Position numbers and translations under genes: made by a program. From an uncultured Lachnospiraceae bacterium (GTDB lineage Bacteria > Bacillota > Clostridia > Lachnospirales > Lachnospiraceae), in the NCBI GenBank assembly GCA_910586025.1, contig CAJUIO010000004.1, positions 1 to 64,000 of the forward strand: a stretch of DNA of 64,000 nt. The letters run 5' to 3'. Within the stretch, counting starts at the first letter, position 1, and the number at the start of each line of letters is the position of its first letter. The notes below the pieces were generated by a model. That model worked only from the letters and a program-made list of their open reading frames with translations, was not told where the DNA came from and did not search any database. This document shows, piece after piece, positions 43,385-52,220 of the stretch.

Positions 43385-44869
43385 ATGAGAGAAATTTTTG
43401 ACTTATCAAAATTTGATTCTTATAGAGAAGATAACCGCAGAGAAGTAAAGAAGGCGGAGGGAGGGATTCCTAATAGTTTATGGGATACTTATTCTGCTTT
43501 TGCTAATTGCTATGGCGGCGTTATTATTCTTGGAATCAAAGAAGATAAGACGGGAGGCTGGCATACAACCGGACTGAAAAATGCGGCGAAATTAAAGAAA
43601 GATTTTTGGGATACCATTAATAACCGTAAAAAAGTAAGCCTAAATCTTCTGAAGGATGATGATATTGAAACCGTTACAATGGATGATACTGGTGATGTGA
43701 TTATGGTAATCTGGGTACCTATTGCAAAACGGGAACAAAAACCGGTATATATCAATGATGATTTATTTGGAGGAACTTTTCGTCGCAATTGGGAGGGGGA
43801 TTATCATTGCACCAGATTACAGGTCAAGACCATGCTAAGAGATCAGGCGGAGGAAACGATGGACATGGAGGTGCTTGATGAGGCGAACCTCGAGGACTTG
43901 AATATGGATTCAGTTCGTGGTTATCGCAACAGCCATAAATCGTTTAAGCCAGGGCATCCGTTTGAACGGCTTGATGATAATGAGTATCTTAGAGCTATTG
44001 GGGCAGCGGGGATTTCCAGAGAAGATAAAAAGTTGCATCCCACAGCTGCTGGCATGCTGATGTTTGGAAATGAATATGATATAGTAAGACATTTTCCGGA
44101 GTACTTTTTGGATTACAGAGAAAATCCGGATTCTGTAATCAGGTGGACAGACAGACTTCAATCTTCGTCTGGGGAATGGTCAGGGAATTTATTTGATTTT
44201 TATTTTCGTGTATACAATAAAATTATAAAGGATATTAAAGTACCCTTTAAAATTGAAGGTGGATTTAGGATTGATGATACCCCGATTCACAGAGCAGTAC
44301 GCGAGGCACTGGCTAATTGTGTTATAAATGCAGACTTTTATGGGAAATATGGTGTTACCATAATCAAAGAGAAGGATAAGATTACCTTGGAAAATCCGGG
44401 ATATATCAGGATTGGGAAAAAGCAGATGCGCAGAGGCGGAAAATCAGACCCAAGAAACAAGAGCTTGATGAAAATGTTCAATATGATAGATATCGGAGAA
44501 CATGCAGGAAGCGGAGTTCCGAATATTTTTAATGTATGGGAAGATAAAGGCTGGGAAGAACCAATGATAGAAGAAAGCTTTGACCCCGATAGAACTTCAC
44601 TGATATTAAGGTTTTCAGAAAAACAAGCGATAAAAACAAGCGATAAAAAACAAGCGATAAAAACAAGCGATAAAAAGCAAGCGATAAAAACATACAAAAA
44701 TAAAGAGAAAATAAGGAAATATTTGCAAAAGTGTGAAATGGCCAAAACAAGCGATATAGCGGAGATGCTTGGTTTGAGTGTGGCAAGGACAAGGGCCATG
44801 CTTTCGGAAATGGACGATGTTGAGGCGGTGGGAACAAACCGAATAAGGACATATCGGCTGCGGCTTTAG
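43385..44869 (+). CDS. AlbA_2 (Schlafen-like) protein with HATPase and winged-helix domains
   Basis: A 494-residue protein, more AT-rich than its neighbours. Residues 15-130 form an AlbA_2 domain (NRREVKKAEGGIPNSLWDTY, FANCYGGVIILGIKED). Residues 300-390 form a GHKL-type ATPase (HRAVREALANCVINADFYGK, ITLENPGYIRIG, GEHAGSGVPNIF), the pair often labelled RecG-like regulator. The C terminus is a winged helix (AKTSDIAEMLGLSVARTRAML). Between them KQAIKTSDK is repeated, encoded by the tandem repeat at 44621-44691. Roles proposed for the family include regulation and phage defence; none is shown. Confidence 0.85.
   Translation: MREIFDLSKFDSYREDNRREVKKAEGGIPNSLWDTYSAFANCYGGVIILGIKEDKTGGWHTTGLKNAAKLKKDFWDTINNRKKVSLNLLKDDDIETVTMDDTGDVIMVIWVPIAKREQKPVYINDDLFGGTFRRNWEGDYHCTRLQVKTMLRDQAEETMDMEVLDEANLEDLNMDSVRGYRNSHKSFKPGHPFERLDDNEYLRAIGAAGISREDKKLHPTAAGMLMFGNEYDIVRHFPEYFLDYRENPDSVIRWTDRLQSSSGEWSGNLFDFYFRVYNKIIKDIKVPFKIEGGFRIDDTPIHRAVREALANCVINADFYGKYGVTIIKEKDKITLENPGYIRIGKKQMRRGGKSDPRNKSLMKMFNMIDIGEHAGSGVPNIFNVWEDKGWEEPMIEESFDPDRTSLILRFSEKQAIKTSDKKQAIKTSDKKQAIKTYKNKEKIRKYLQKCEMAKTSDIAEMLGLSVARTRAMLSEMDDVEAVGTNRIRTYRLRL
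44621..44691 (+). repeat. Tandem repeat of 13/14-base units inside the AlbA_2 gene
   Basis: Five copies of CAAGCGATAAAAA start at 44624, 44637, 44651, 44664 and 44678, with spacings alternating 13 and 14 bases. Two units make 27 bases and encode KQAIKTSDK. Loss or gain of one unit would shift the frame; a pair would not. A further CAAGCGATA occurs at 44748. Confidence 0.9.
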
Positions 44870-44904
44870 AGGAAGTGCCGGGCATGTTATTGTGAAAAAT
44901 GATA

Positions 44905-44933
44905 TTGACAAACGCATAAGACTACAGTAGTAT
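44905..44933 (+). promoter_or_regulatory. Promoter of the blaI-like/M56 operon
   Basis: TTGACA (44905-44910), 17-base spacer, TAGTAT (44928-44933). The left half of the operator palindrome covers the -10 box, so a bound repressor would block RNA polymerase. Confidence 0.7.
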
Positions 44934-44964
44934 ATAAGAAAAGATATACTACTGTAGTCTTATG
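44915..44964. promoter_or_regulatory. BlaI/MecI-type double operator
   Basis: Perfect 21-base inverted arms at 44915-44935 and 44944-44964 around 8 bases. Each arm contains its own smaller dyad (ACTACAGTAGT on the left, ACTACTGTAGT on the right), matching the ACTAC-N-GTAGT form of BlaI-family sites. Two adjacent dimers could bind. Flanking AACGC/GCGTT extends the pairing. Confidence 0.82.
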
Positions 44965-45000
44965 TGCGTTAATATGACTTAATGAAGAGAGGAGAACAAT

Positions 45001-45360
45001 ATGAACAACAAGCTTTTTGATTCGGAGCTTAAGGTTATGGATGTGCTTTGGAAGGAAGGGGACAGTACGGCAAAGCATATTGCGGAGATTCTTGGAAAAG
45101 AGGTGGGATGGAACGTGAACACTACCTACACGCTGATTAAGCGCTGTATCAAGAAGGGCGCTATTGCGCGATCAGAGCCTAATTTCATGTGTCATGCCCT
45201 GATTCTCAAGGAGGAGGTGCAGGAGGCGGAGACAGACGAACTGATCAATAAGATTTATGACGGCTCCGCGGATAAGCTGTTTGCGGCGCTTCTGGGGAGG
45301 AAGAAGCTCTCCGCCGACCAGATCGAAAAGCTGAAACAGATTGTTGGGGAATTAGAATAA
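45001..45360 (+). CDS. BlaI/MecI/CopY-family repressor
   Basis: A 119-residue winged-helix repressor: LKVMDVLWKEGDSTAKHIAE, then VGWNVNTTYTLIKRCIKKGAI, then a dimerising C terminus. It should bind the palindrome at 44915-44964 and repress its own operon. In this family the signal is cleavage of the repressor triggered by the membrane protease encoded next, classically upon beta-lactam binding. AGAGAGGAG precedes the ATG. No beta-lactamase or mecA-like gene is nearby, so the regulon is unknown. Confidence 0.93.
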   Translation: MNNKLFDSELKVMDVLWKEGDSTAKHIAEILGKEVGWNVNTTYTLIKRCIKKGAIARSEPNFMCHALILKEEVQEAETDELINKIYDGSADKLFAALLGRKKLSADQIEKLKQIVGELE

Positions 45361-45371
45361 GGAGGTGAACT

Positions 45372-48281
45372 ATGAGCTTTCTTGAAATGAGTTTTTCAGC
45401 AGCGGTTCTTATTCTGGTTATTGCGCTGCTTCGGAGATTTTTCCTGAACAAGCTGCCCAAAAGGTTGTTTTTGGTCCTGTGGGGGATTGCGCTTTTCCGC
45501 CTTCTTGTTCCGGTTTCCGTGCCCTCTTCTCTCAGCATCTATACGCTCATCCGGAGATGGGATAACGGGCAGGAGGACATTGCTTCCGGCAATCAAATGA
45601 AAACCGCCGATTGGAATGCCGGATATATATCCGGCGGTACGGTGCAAAGCCGCAGCGGCGTGCCAGAGGCAGAGCTGTATGAGGGAGAGGACTTACAGAC
45701 GGAGCAGGCCGGGGCTTCCTTGGGCGGCGGGTGGCAAAACAGCCTTACAGGTACGAAGCCATTGACTGATATGACAGAGAGGAATACGGCGACGGGCACA
45801 CTGCGAGTGCTGCTGCGGAGCGGCTGGATATTTGGAGTGTTTGTCCTGGCTGTCTATTTTCTGACTTCCTATATCAGATACTGCAGAGAATTTCGGATGT
45901 CATTTCCGGTAAGGAATGGCTTTGCGGAAAAATGGCTGGCAGAGCATAGGCTGCTTCGACCTGTTTCCATCCGAATGTCAGATGCGGTTAACACACCGCT
46001 TACCTATGGGATATTTCGTCCCGTAATTCTGATGCCGAAAGAGACTGACTGGCAGGAGGAGGGGGAGCTTTATTATGTGTTGGAGCATGAGTTTGTGCAT
46101 ATAAAGAGGATGGACGGCCTTGCCAAGCTGATCGTGTCGGCGGCCGTGTGCGTTCACTGGTTTAATCCCGCGCTCTGGCGGATGTATCTGCTCTATAACC
46201 GGGACTTGGAGCTGTCCTGCGACGAGGCGGTGATCCGGAGGATCGGAAAGGATCGGAGAGCCGATTATGCCCGAACCCTGATCAGAATGGAGGAGAGAAG
46301 GGCTCTCCCGGCACCTCTTTTCAGCGCATTCGGAAGAAACGCCGCAAATCAAATGGAAGAAAGGATTACATCTATTATGAAAACAGGAAAAAATTCCTTT
46401 ATCACGATTGTCCTGACCACGGTTCTTGTCGGCGCTGCGGCGCTCGTATTTACCACCTCGGCCAGGGCCGGAACGGACGTGAAGCCGCAGGCCGTCCCGG
46501 AATCCGGCGCGGCTTCAAAACCGGGAGAGGCGGATTGGACGGGAGAATTCACGGACGAGGAAACGAAGCAGCTTCTTGCGCTGTGGTTTGAGGATTATGA
46601 GGATATGACCGTATCGGAATTCAGGAAAAAGTCCCAGGCCATGACGGACACGAAAGAATATATGGCAGTTATAGAACGCTTTTCCCAGATGCAGGAAGAG
46701 GTGTCAGCACAGGCACAGGCTGACGCTTCCCTGTCGGAGCAAGGGTTTGCGGATTACTTCTATCATGTCTATGAGCCTTTGAATGCGGATAAATGGCGGA
46801 CCAGAGAATTCGGGGATTATGTGCTCGGAGATTTTTCGGACGAAGGGAATGGAAAGGAGCTGAAGATGCCTCTGGAGTACTTCCTTTCCGTGACGGTTTT
46901 AGATCCGGATGAGGTGACTGCGGGAGAATACCGGGATATCCGCAAAGGGGTGCATGAGGAGCTTGAGAGCTTCTGGCAGGAAAGGACAGTGCAGGAGCTT
47001 TTGGACGAAGCGCTTATGGAAGATGCCATAGCCGGAAAAATCAGAGAAATAACGGGGCGAAGAGGGTCAGAGAATCTGAAGCTTTCCATCAGTTATTTCT
47101 ATAACCCCACAGATCTCTATAATGCCAAATCACAGGAGGTATATTATGGAGACAAAAAAGATTCCCGCCAGTGGCCGATGGGAACCCGGCAGGATTACGA
47201 TACTCTCCTTGCGCTTATGACCAGGGAAGGAATGTCCTATGAGGAGATGACAGTCGCAGACTTTAACCGTTCCCTGCTTGACTGGGCGGATGAGGACTAC
47301 GAAAGGGCGGAGAGAATCGGAGAGGATGCGGCCTTCCGTGACTATCAGGTTTCCCTTGGAGAGGAAGAGAGGCGGTTTGTGGAGCTGACAATGAGGCTGT
47401 CCGGTGCGGAGAATGCTCAGCTGGTCCGCGGCATCTATAAGGGAACGCCGCAGGAGGATCCCTGGTGGGGAGGCAGAAGCCTGTATAAGACGGCCTTTGA
47501 CGGTGCGGCATTCTGCACTCTGTATTATCAGTTTCCCTATCATATTCCGGATGGCAGCAGGATAACGGTGTCGGAGCGGGACGAGCGCATCGAAAGGATG
47601 GAACAAGGTATTTTTGAACTCTTTCGTAGTCTGAAATTTGAGGAGCTGCTGATTCTGGAAAAGAAGGATATGGTAAATCGGCTGGAGGATTTGGCGAAGC
47701 AACTCAGCGATGACAGGCTTACGATTTATATAGATGAGGATCAGATCGGATTTGAACATATAAGTCAGGCCGAATATAATATTCTCATGAATGACAGGGA
47801 AGCTTCAGGTATTACCGTGGATGCGGTGATCCTGAACTATGATGGGACGGACAATGCTTATCTGCAGGAAATGATTATGAACAGGACGAAAAAGTCTGTT
47901 TCCCGGATGGAACGCTGCATGCTGGCCTATGAAGAGGACGGAAGCCCTCTGAAAATCCGCTGGAATTTTATGGATTCCAGTGCGCCGGAGAGCTATGAAT
48001 ACCTTACATGGGAAGACGGCACAATTCTGCCCGGTGATACCTTGAGCCTTCCGGGAGGCTGGTCTATCTATGACAGTGAGAGCACCTATGGCTTAGAGCC
48101 GCCCCGGGAGGAGTACAGGGTAGCGTATGTACTGATCGGCATCCGCCAGGTGGAGTTTGAGGACGGAAGCACATGGCAGAATCCGGATTACGAGGGATGG
48201 CTTGCTGAGTATAAGGGAAAGAAAGTGGATCAGGAGATCCTGAAAGGCTACTATCCCTTAGAATGCAAGATTTCATGGTGA
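45372..48281 (+). CDS. M56-family membrane metallopeptidase, BlaR1-like, with long unusual C terminus
   Basis: A 969-residue protein starting behind a perfect AAGGAGGTGA site. Residues 1-360 are a BlaR1/MecR1-type M56 domain with four membrane segments, PLTYGIFRPVILMP and the zinc site LEHEFVHIKRMD (HExxH at about 239). After the last helix (about 335-357, TIVLTTVLVGAAALVF) an extracytoplasmic region of about 600 residues follows. It is acidic, rich in Glu, Asp and Tyr, and lacks the SxxK/YxN motifs of a penicillin-binding sensor. The signal sensed is therefore unknown. It should act on the BlaI-like repressor encoded just upstream. Confidence 0.85.
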   Translation: MSFLEMSFSAAVLILVIALLRRFFLNKLPKRLFLVLWGIALFRLLVPVSVPSSLSIYTLIRRWDNGQEDIASGNQMKTADWNAGYISGGTVQSRSGVPEAELYEGEDLQTEQAGASLGGGWQNSLTGTKPLTDMTERNTATGTLRVLLRSGWIFGVFVLAVYFLTSYIRYCREFRMSFPVRNGFAEKWLAEHRLLRPVSIRMSDAVNTPLTYGIFRPVILMPKETDWQEEGELYYVLEHEFVHIKRMDGLAKLIVSAAVCVHWFNPALWRMYLLYNRDLELSCDEAVIRRIGKDRRADYARTLIRMEERRALPAPLFSAFGRNAANQMEERITSIMKTGKNSFITIVLTTVLVGAAALVFTTSARAGTDVKPQAVPESGAASKPGEADWTGEFTDEETKQLLALWFEDYEDMTVSEFRKKSQAMTDTKEYMAVIERFSQMQEEVSAQAQADASLSEQGFADYFYHVYEPLNADKWRTREFGDYVLGDFSDEGNGKELKMPLEYFLSVTVLDPDEVTAGEYRDIRKGVHEELESFWQERTVQELLDEALMEDAIAGKIREITGRRGSENLKLSISYFYNPTDLYNAKSQEVYYGDKKDSRQWPMGTRQDYDTLLALMTREGMSYEEMTVADFNRSLLDWADEDYERAERIGEDAAFRDYQVSLGEEERRFVELTMRLSGAENAQLVRGIYKGTPQEDPWWGGRSLYKTAFDGAAFCTLYYQFPYHIPDGSRITVSERDERIERMEQGIFELFRSLKFEELLILEKKDMVNRLEDLAKQLSDDRLTIYIDEDQIGFEHISQAEYNILMNDREASGITVDAVILNYDGTDNAYLQEMIMNRTKKSVSRMERCMLAYEEDGSPLKIRWNFMDSSAPESYEYLTWEDGTILPGDTLSLPGGWSIYDSESTYGLEPPREEYRVAYVLIGIRQVEFEDGSTWQNPDYEGWLAEYKGKKVDQEILKGYYPLECKISW

Positions 48282-48282
48282 T

Positions 48283-48312
48283 GGAAAAGAGGATCATCTT
48301 GACCTTTTTTCC
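48283..48312 (+). terminator. Possible terminator after the M56 gene
   Basis: A 10-bp stem with one G-U pair (GGAAAAGAGG/CCTTTTTTCC, 10-base loop) starting just after the stop codon. The T-run lies in the stem rather than after it, so efficiency is doubtful. Confidence 0.4.
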
Positions 48313-48381
48313 GGTTCCCGTTGGCTTGTTTTATACTCTGATGACAGCTTCAAAACATGTGCGTAACGATATAAAAAAGTG

Positions 48382-48409
48382 TTGTTAATTTCGTGAATTC
48401 TGCTATAAT
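48382..48409 (+). promoter_or_regulatory. Promoter of the DUF262-HEPN pair
   Basis: TTGTTA (48382-48387), 16-base spacer with TGC before the -10, TATAAT (48404-48409), about 48 bases upstream of the start codon in a strongly AT-rich stretch. Confidence 0.7.
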
Positions 48410-48457
48410 AAATATATAGTTACATGATGTGCGAAATTGTATGCGGAAAGGGAAAGT

Positions 48458-49549
48458 ATGGCAATAGAAAATTTGATTGAAAATGTAGATAGCCAGATTA
48501 TAAAAATTAGAACAAAAAGTTTAGATGTCTCATTTAATGAATTGTATGATATGTATAAAAATAATGAATTGACTATTTCCCCGGACTATCAAAGACTATT
48601 CAGATGGGAAGAGGAAAAGCAGTCACGTTTTGTAGAGCCATTAATTTTAGAAATGCCTGTTCCGCCTATTTTTGTCATAGAAACAGATGATGGAGTTTAT
48701 GAGTTGATTGATGGATTGCAAAGAATCTCTAGTTATTTACATTTTAGGGGAGAACGTTTAGGTGAAACTGATGATAAATTTTTAGAATTGCATGGATGTG
48801 ATATAGTCACAGATTCAAACGGACTTACATTTGATGAATTACCAAAAGCTTTGCAGATAAAAATAAAAAGAAGCTTTGTTCGTATGGAAGTTATTAAGAA
48901 AGAGAGTGAGATTTCACTTAAATATCATATGTTTAAACGATTGAACACAGGTGGCGAAATCTTATCTGCACAGGAAATTAGAAATTGTACAATTAGGCTG
49001 TTAGGTTCAAAGGCTATTGATTTTCTTGAAGAGTGCAGCCAAAATGAAGATTTTAGGTCTGCAATTAATAAAGTTGCATCAGATAAAAGAAAAACGAAAT
49101 ATGACCAAGAACTCGTCTTAAGATTTTTTGCGATTAAAAATGATATAGAAAACTACAAATATCCTGTAACGGAATATTTAACACGATATTTAGAAAAAAT
49201 CACAACCGAGGAAATTCAATTTGATTATCAAAAAGAAAGAAATATTTTCGAACAAACCTTCAAATTTATAAACAAAAGTTGGGGAGAGGAGGCTTTTTCG
49301 GGAAGAACAGCTAATGGAACTATAAAAAATGAATTTGTGCTATACTATTTTGACGGGATTGCAATTTCGATAGCATCTTTGATAGAGCAGATAATATCGT
49401 ATGATGGTTCTGAAACAATAATAGAAACTATTAATCAAATTAAACATGGAGCAGAGCTTCAATCATATAAGACGGGAAGTGTCAATGGAGTGAAAACAAG
49501 AATAAAGCTGTTTACGGAAGGAGTGAGTAGGATTCTTGACCGTAGATGA
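48458..49549 (+). CDS. DUF262 (GmrSD-like, ParB-fold) protein
   Basis: A 363-residue protein, markedly AT-rich. The ATG at 48458 (AAAGGGAAAG before it) is chosen over a TTG at 48437. The N-terminal domain shows ISPDYQRLFRWEEEKQSRFV, PVPPIFVIE and the hallmark DGLQRISS, all typical of DUF262. This fold is related to ParB nucleases and is used in the GmrSD/type IV restriction enzymes and BrxU. The C-terminal HNH part of full-length GmrSD (DUF1524) is absent. The HEPN gene overlaps its end by 14 bases, so the two form one operon and probably one system. Confidence 0.9.
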   Translation: MAIENLIENVDSQIIKIRTKSLDVSFNELYDMYKNNELTISPDYQRLFRWEEEKQSRFVEPLILEMPVPPIFVIETDDGVYELIDGLQRISSYLHFRGERLGETDDKFLELHGCDIVTDSNGLTFDELPKALQIKIKRSFVRMEVIKKESEISLKYHMFKRLNTGGEILSAQEIRNCTIRLLGSKAIDFLEECSQNEDFRSAINKVASDKRKTKYDQELVLRFFAIKNDIENYKYPVTEYLTRYLEKITTEEIQFDYQKERNIFEQTFKFINKSWGEEAFSGRTANGTIKNEFVLYYFDGIAISIASLIEQIISYDGSETIIETINQIKHGAELQSYKTGSVNGVKTRIKLFTEGVSRILDRR

Positions 49550-50096
49550 ATTGAGGGCGGCTCTTGAGGTAGAGTTAGCATGGAGACAAGAGGAACTTGC
49601 CTTTTTCAAGAATCAATTAAACGAGATTGCAGAAGAAAACAAAAATAAGTACAGAAAAAGTTTAGTTTTAATACTGTATTCACATCTGGAAGGATATATA
49701 AAAATTTGTTTGCAGACATACGTACAGTATATAAACTCACAAAGATTAAATCGCAGAGATGTAAATACGGGCTTGATGGTAGCAAGCATGCATAAAGAAT
49801 TTGTCGCTTATGAAAAAAATATTGACGATCAAATAATAGACACGGAATCTAATCTATGGTACATAGTGTTGCAGAAAAATTTATATAAAGTAGGATTACC
49901 CATAGATTTATTTGATGATTGTCAAAGCGATATTGATGCCTTGGTAAATCGCAGAAATTCTATAGCCCATGGAAATTTTCGTTCAGGGGTGACAGCGGAA
50001 GAATTTTCTAATTGGGAAACTAAAGTTTATGAAATTTTGTCAGCAGTAACAAGATTGCTTTATGACTATGCAAATAATGAGAAATACTTAGCTTAA
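49536..50096 (+). CDS. HEPN-domain protein, MAE_28990/MAE_18760-like
   Basis: A 186-residue all-helical protein started at a TTG inside the DUF262 gene; AAGGAG lies 12 bases before it. The HEPN nuclease motif is RNSIAH (Rx4H) in ALVNRRNSIAHGNFRSG near residues 146-153. An earlier helix has SHLEGYIKICLQTYV, typical of the RiboL-PSP/MAE_28990 subgroup. HEPN proteins are commonly RNases in abortive-infection and toxin-antitoxin systems. Its partner is the DUF262 protein. Which acts as effector and which as sensor or antitoxin cannot be told. Confidence 0.85.
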   Translation: MTVDELRAALEVELAWRQEELAFFKNQLNEIAEENKNKYRKSLVLILYSHLEGYIKICLQTYVQYINSQRLNRRDVNTGLMVASMHKEFVAYEKNIDDQIIDTESNLWYIVLQKNLYKVGLPIDLFDDCQSDIDALVNRRNSIAHGNFRSGVTAEEFSNWETKVYEILSAVTRLLYDYANNEKYLA

Positions 50097-50121
50097 GTCT
50101 ACCAAATAAATGTCCCTTTTT

Positions 50122-50178
50122 ACAAACAAAGCAGAGAATTGACCACTGATTGAGTGATGTATTCTCTGCTTTATTTGT
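50122..50178. terminator. Bidirectional terminator between convergent genes
   Basis: Inverted arms of 18 bases with one mismatch (50122-50139 and 50161-50178; core GCAGAGAAT/ATTCTCTGC) around 21 bases. It stands between the HEPN gene and the convergent heparinase-like gene and has A/T runs on both outer sides. Confidence 0.65.
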
Positions 50179-50207
50179 ATCCTGTTTGCTGCTCCGGCGG
50201 AGCTTAT

Positions 50208-52055
50208 TCAGCTCAAATGCACCGCAACCTCATTTTCCTGCGCTTTCACCAGAATCCGGTAGACCTCATGCTCCCAGGCGGTCTGCAGGCGGGCATCGGT
50301 AATGGGAATGGCTTCAATCTCAACAAGGCTTCCCCCGGTGACCTGCAGGCTTCCCAGCTCTCCGATGGAGAACGTGAGATCTTTGTCTCCGGAATCTGCC
50401 GTTTCCGTCAGTACGGGCTTCTCGTAAGTCATAAAACTTAAGATTATCTCCTGTCCCCTGGCATCGGAAGCGAATGCAAAGCTGTCTGTTATGACAATTT
50501 CCTCGCCCTTGATGAGGGAAGCTTTTCTTCTATAATAGGTAAGTCCTGCCTCCGGCGGATAGGCGGGAGCGATATCCATCTCGATCTCGCAGAGGGAATC
50601 TGACAGAAGATGGGACACATCGCGGGCCTGAAACTGTTCGCCGTCCTGCTGCATAACTCCATTTACAGTGGGCAGATTGTGATAGCGAGACTGCATTGTC
50701 CAGATTTCATAGCGCCGGGAGGAAAAGGTCTTTTTGGTGTAGCTCTCCACGCCTACGTCGATCAGGAGAGGGGAGCCGTTTTTGTAGACGGTTACACTTC
50801 CGGTATCGTTATGGTTGTGGCTGTCCCCGTTGTCTCCCGCCTTCACGGCAAGGCACAGAGTATCGTCTCTTGCGATAAGAAGCCCCACGCTGGCATAGTA
50901 CAGATCGGAATGCGCCGCCGCTGCGGTATGAGAGGATGCGTATTGACGGATTTCGCTGACCGTGAAGCCGTTCTGAAGCCGATAATACATGCTGTTTTCG
51001 GTGGGAAGCAGCAGGGTGGTATCCAGCCCCGCCAGGAAATCCGCTGCGGCGAAAGCGGCCATATTCTCGTTTCCCACTCTTTTTGCAAACAGAAACTCTC
51101 TGGCGCTGCACCGCCCGGCAATGGGGGAACAGTCTGCAAAATTCACATAATATTTATCCTCAATATGTACATTCAGAATATAGGCGGCGATATTGCGTAT
51201 CTTTGGCTCCTGATACAGATGGACAAAGCTGTTCCCTGTCACGGCGTTTAACAGCTCCATGGTGTTGAACAGGCACAGCCCCGCATGGCGGTAATACTGT
51301 GCGCCCTCGTCGCAGCAGCCGTCCTCCCCATACTCATCCAGAAAATAGTCCGTGCTCTGACAGGCCTTCTTTAAAACCTCGTAACGAAGCTCTGCGGGTG
51401 TGTCCATGAGAAAAAAGCAAAGCAGCGTATTTTGGGTACACCAGATTGTCCAGTTGTTCATGGGATCCTTTCCGTTGCCCATCCACCAGAAATGGCAGTT
51501 CAGGTACGGCGTGAAAATCCGCTGTTCCAGCTCATGCATGATCCTCTTTCCGATCAGGGGGCAGATTTCGTCCAGCCTGGCCGCAAGCAGATAATATGCG
51601 GCAGCGAGCACGGCACCCGTCTCACAGGAAAAAAGATCCATGATGGGGGCGGTGACATCGGGCAGAAGAAGCTGCGGTGTGTCCCTCATATAGGAATTGT
51701 GAGCGGGGAGCTGCCAGGCGCTCTCCTCACAGATGGAAATAATCCCATTTATAATATCATCCAGAAACCTTCCCTTATCCTCCACGCACTCCGCAAGCAC
51801 AAGAGCGCTCAGGGCATGACGTTTTCCAAAGGTCTTATCCTCATAGAGTACCCGGTTCCCGGTCCGGGAAAAGGCCATAAAGTCCGTGGCGGAAAGACTG
51901 GGATAATCATAATTCAGATAGGCTTCCCCCTGGCGGATGGTTTCTTTTTTCCACTGTGCATCCAGCGCTTCCCAGGCAGCCCTGTCTGAAGCCCGGGGAT
52001 ACAGGGAAAAGGGGGTAAAGGGTGAAAGGTACTTTTGTCCGATCTCGTTAAACAT
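50208..52055 (-). CDS. Heparinase II/III-like polysaccharide lyase
   Basis: A 615-residue protein without signal peptide, so it acts inside the cell. The first 350 residues form an alpha-barrel domain (NNWTIWCTQNTLLCFF, DEGAQYYRHAG, YYVNFADCSPIAGR). The C-terminal part is the beta-sandwich heparinase II/III domain with GDNGDSHNHNDTGSVTVY, where His and Asn/Asp residues are the likely active site, then LLIDVGVESYT and RYHNLPTVNG. Such enzymes cleave uronic-acid-containing polymers by elimination and leave an unsaturated uronide. The divergent GH88 enzyme would remove exactly that product. AAGGAGG precedes the ATG at 52055, with a leader of only about 17 bases from a TATAAT on the minus strand at 52084-52079. 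Confidence 0.87.
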   Translation of the reverse strand: MFNEIGQKYLSPFTPFSLYPRASDRAAWEALDAQWKKETIRQGEAYLNYDYPSLSATDFMAFSRTGNRVLYEDKTFGKRHALSALVLAECVEDKGRFLDDIINGIISICEESAWQLPAHNSYMRDTPQLLLPDVTAPIMDLFSCETGAVLAAAYYLLAARLDEICPLIGKRIMHELEQRIFTPYLNCHFWWMGNGKDPMNNWTIWCTQNTLLCFFLMDTPAELRYEVLKKACQSTDYFLDEYGEDGCCDEGAQYYRHAGLCLFNTMELLNAVTGNSFVHLYQEPKIRNIAAYILNVHIEDKYYVNFADCSPIAGRCSAREFLFAKRVGNENMAAFAAADFLAGLDTTLLLPTENSMYYRLQNGFTVSEIRQYASSHTAAAAHSDLYYASVGLLIARDDTLCLAVKAGDNGDSHNHNDTGSVTVYKNGSPLLIDVGVESYTKKTFSSRRYEIWTMQSRYHNLPTVNGVMQQDGEQFQARDVSHLLSDSLCEIEMDIAPAYPPEAGLTYYRRKASLIKGEEIVITDSFAFASDARGQEIILSFMTYEKPVLTETADSGDKDLTFSIGELGSLQVTGGSLVEIEAIPITDARLQTAWEHEVYRILVKAQENEVAVHLS

Positions 52056-52078
52056 GACGGATTCCTCCTTGACTGCAG

Positions 52079-52084
52079 ATTATA
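52079..52084 (-). promoter_or_regulatory. -10 box for the heparinase-like gene
   Basis: TATAAT on the minus strand, with no good -35 box 17 bases upstream. Start-site to ATG distance would be about 17 bases. An activator, perhaps the AraC protein at 54566, may be required. Confidence 0.5.
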
Positions 52085-52163
52085 CAATATTATTATTTTA
52101 CCATATGGAATTATTTTTTGGAAGAAGATGCCTGCATGCAGCCCCATTTTTCATAATATGTGG

Positions 52164-52169
52164 TATAAT
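52164..52169 (+). promoter_or_regulatory. -10 box for the GH88 operon
   Basis: TATAAT preceded by TGTGG (extended -10 type), about 50 bases before the GH88 start. No convincing -35 box, which again suits activator control. It faces the heparinase promoter in a shared 165-base region. Confidence 0.5.
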
Positions 52170-52220
52170 AATAAAAATTGTGTATCCAGTTGCAAAATCA
52201 GTTAGAGAAAGGAAAAATTT

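Noticed and set aside
44621..44691. Possible CRISPR-like array
   Set aside because: Repeat units are only 13-14 bases and abut without spacers; they are coding tandem repeats.
49517..49532. GTG at 49524 as an alternative HEPN start
   Set aside because: The frame of the HEPN protein has a stop codon at this point, so the TTG at 49536 is the first usable start.
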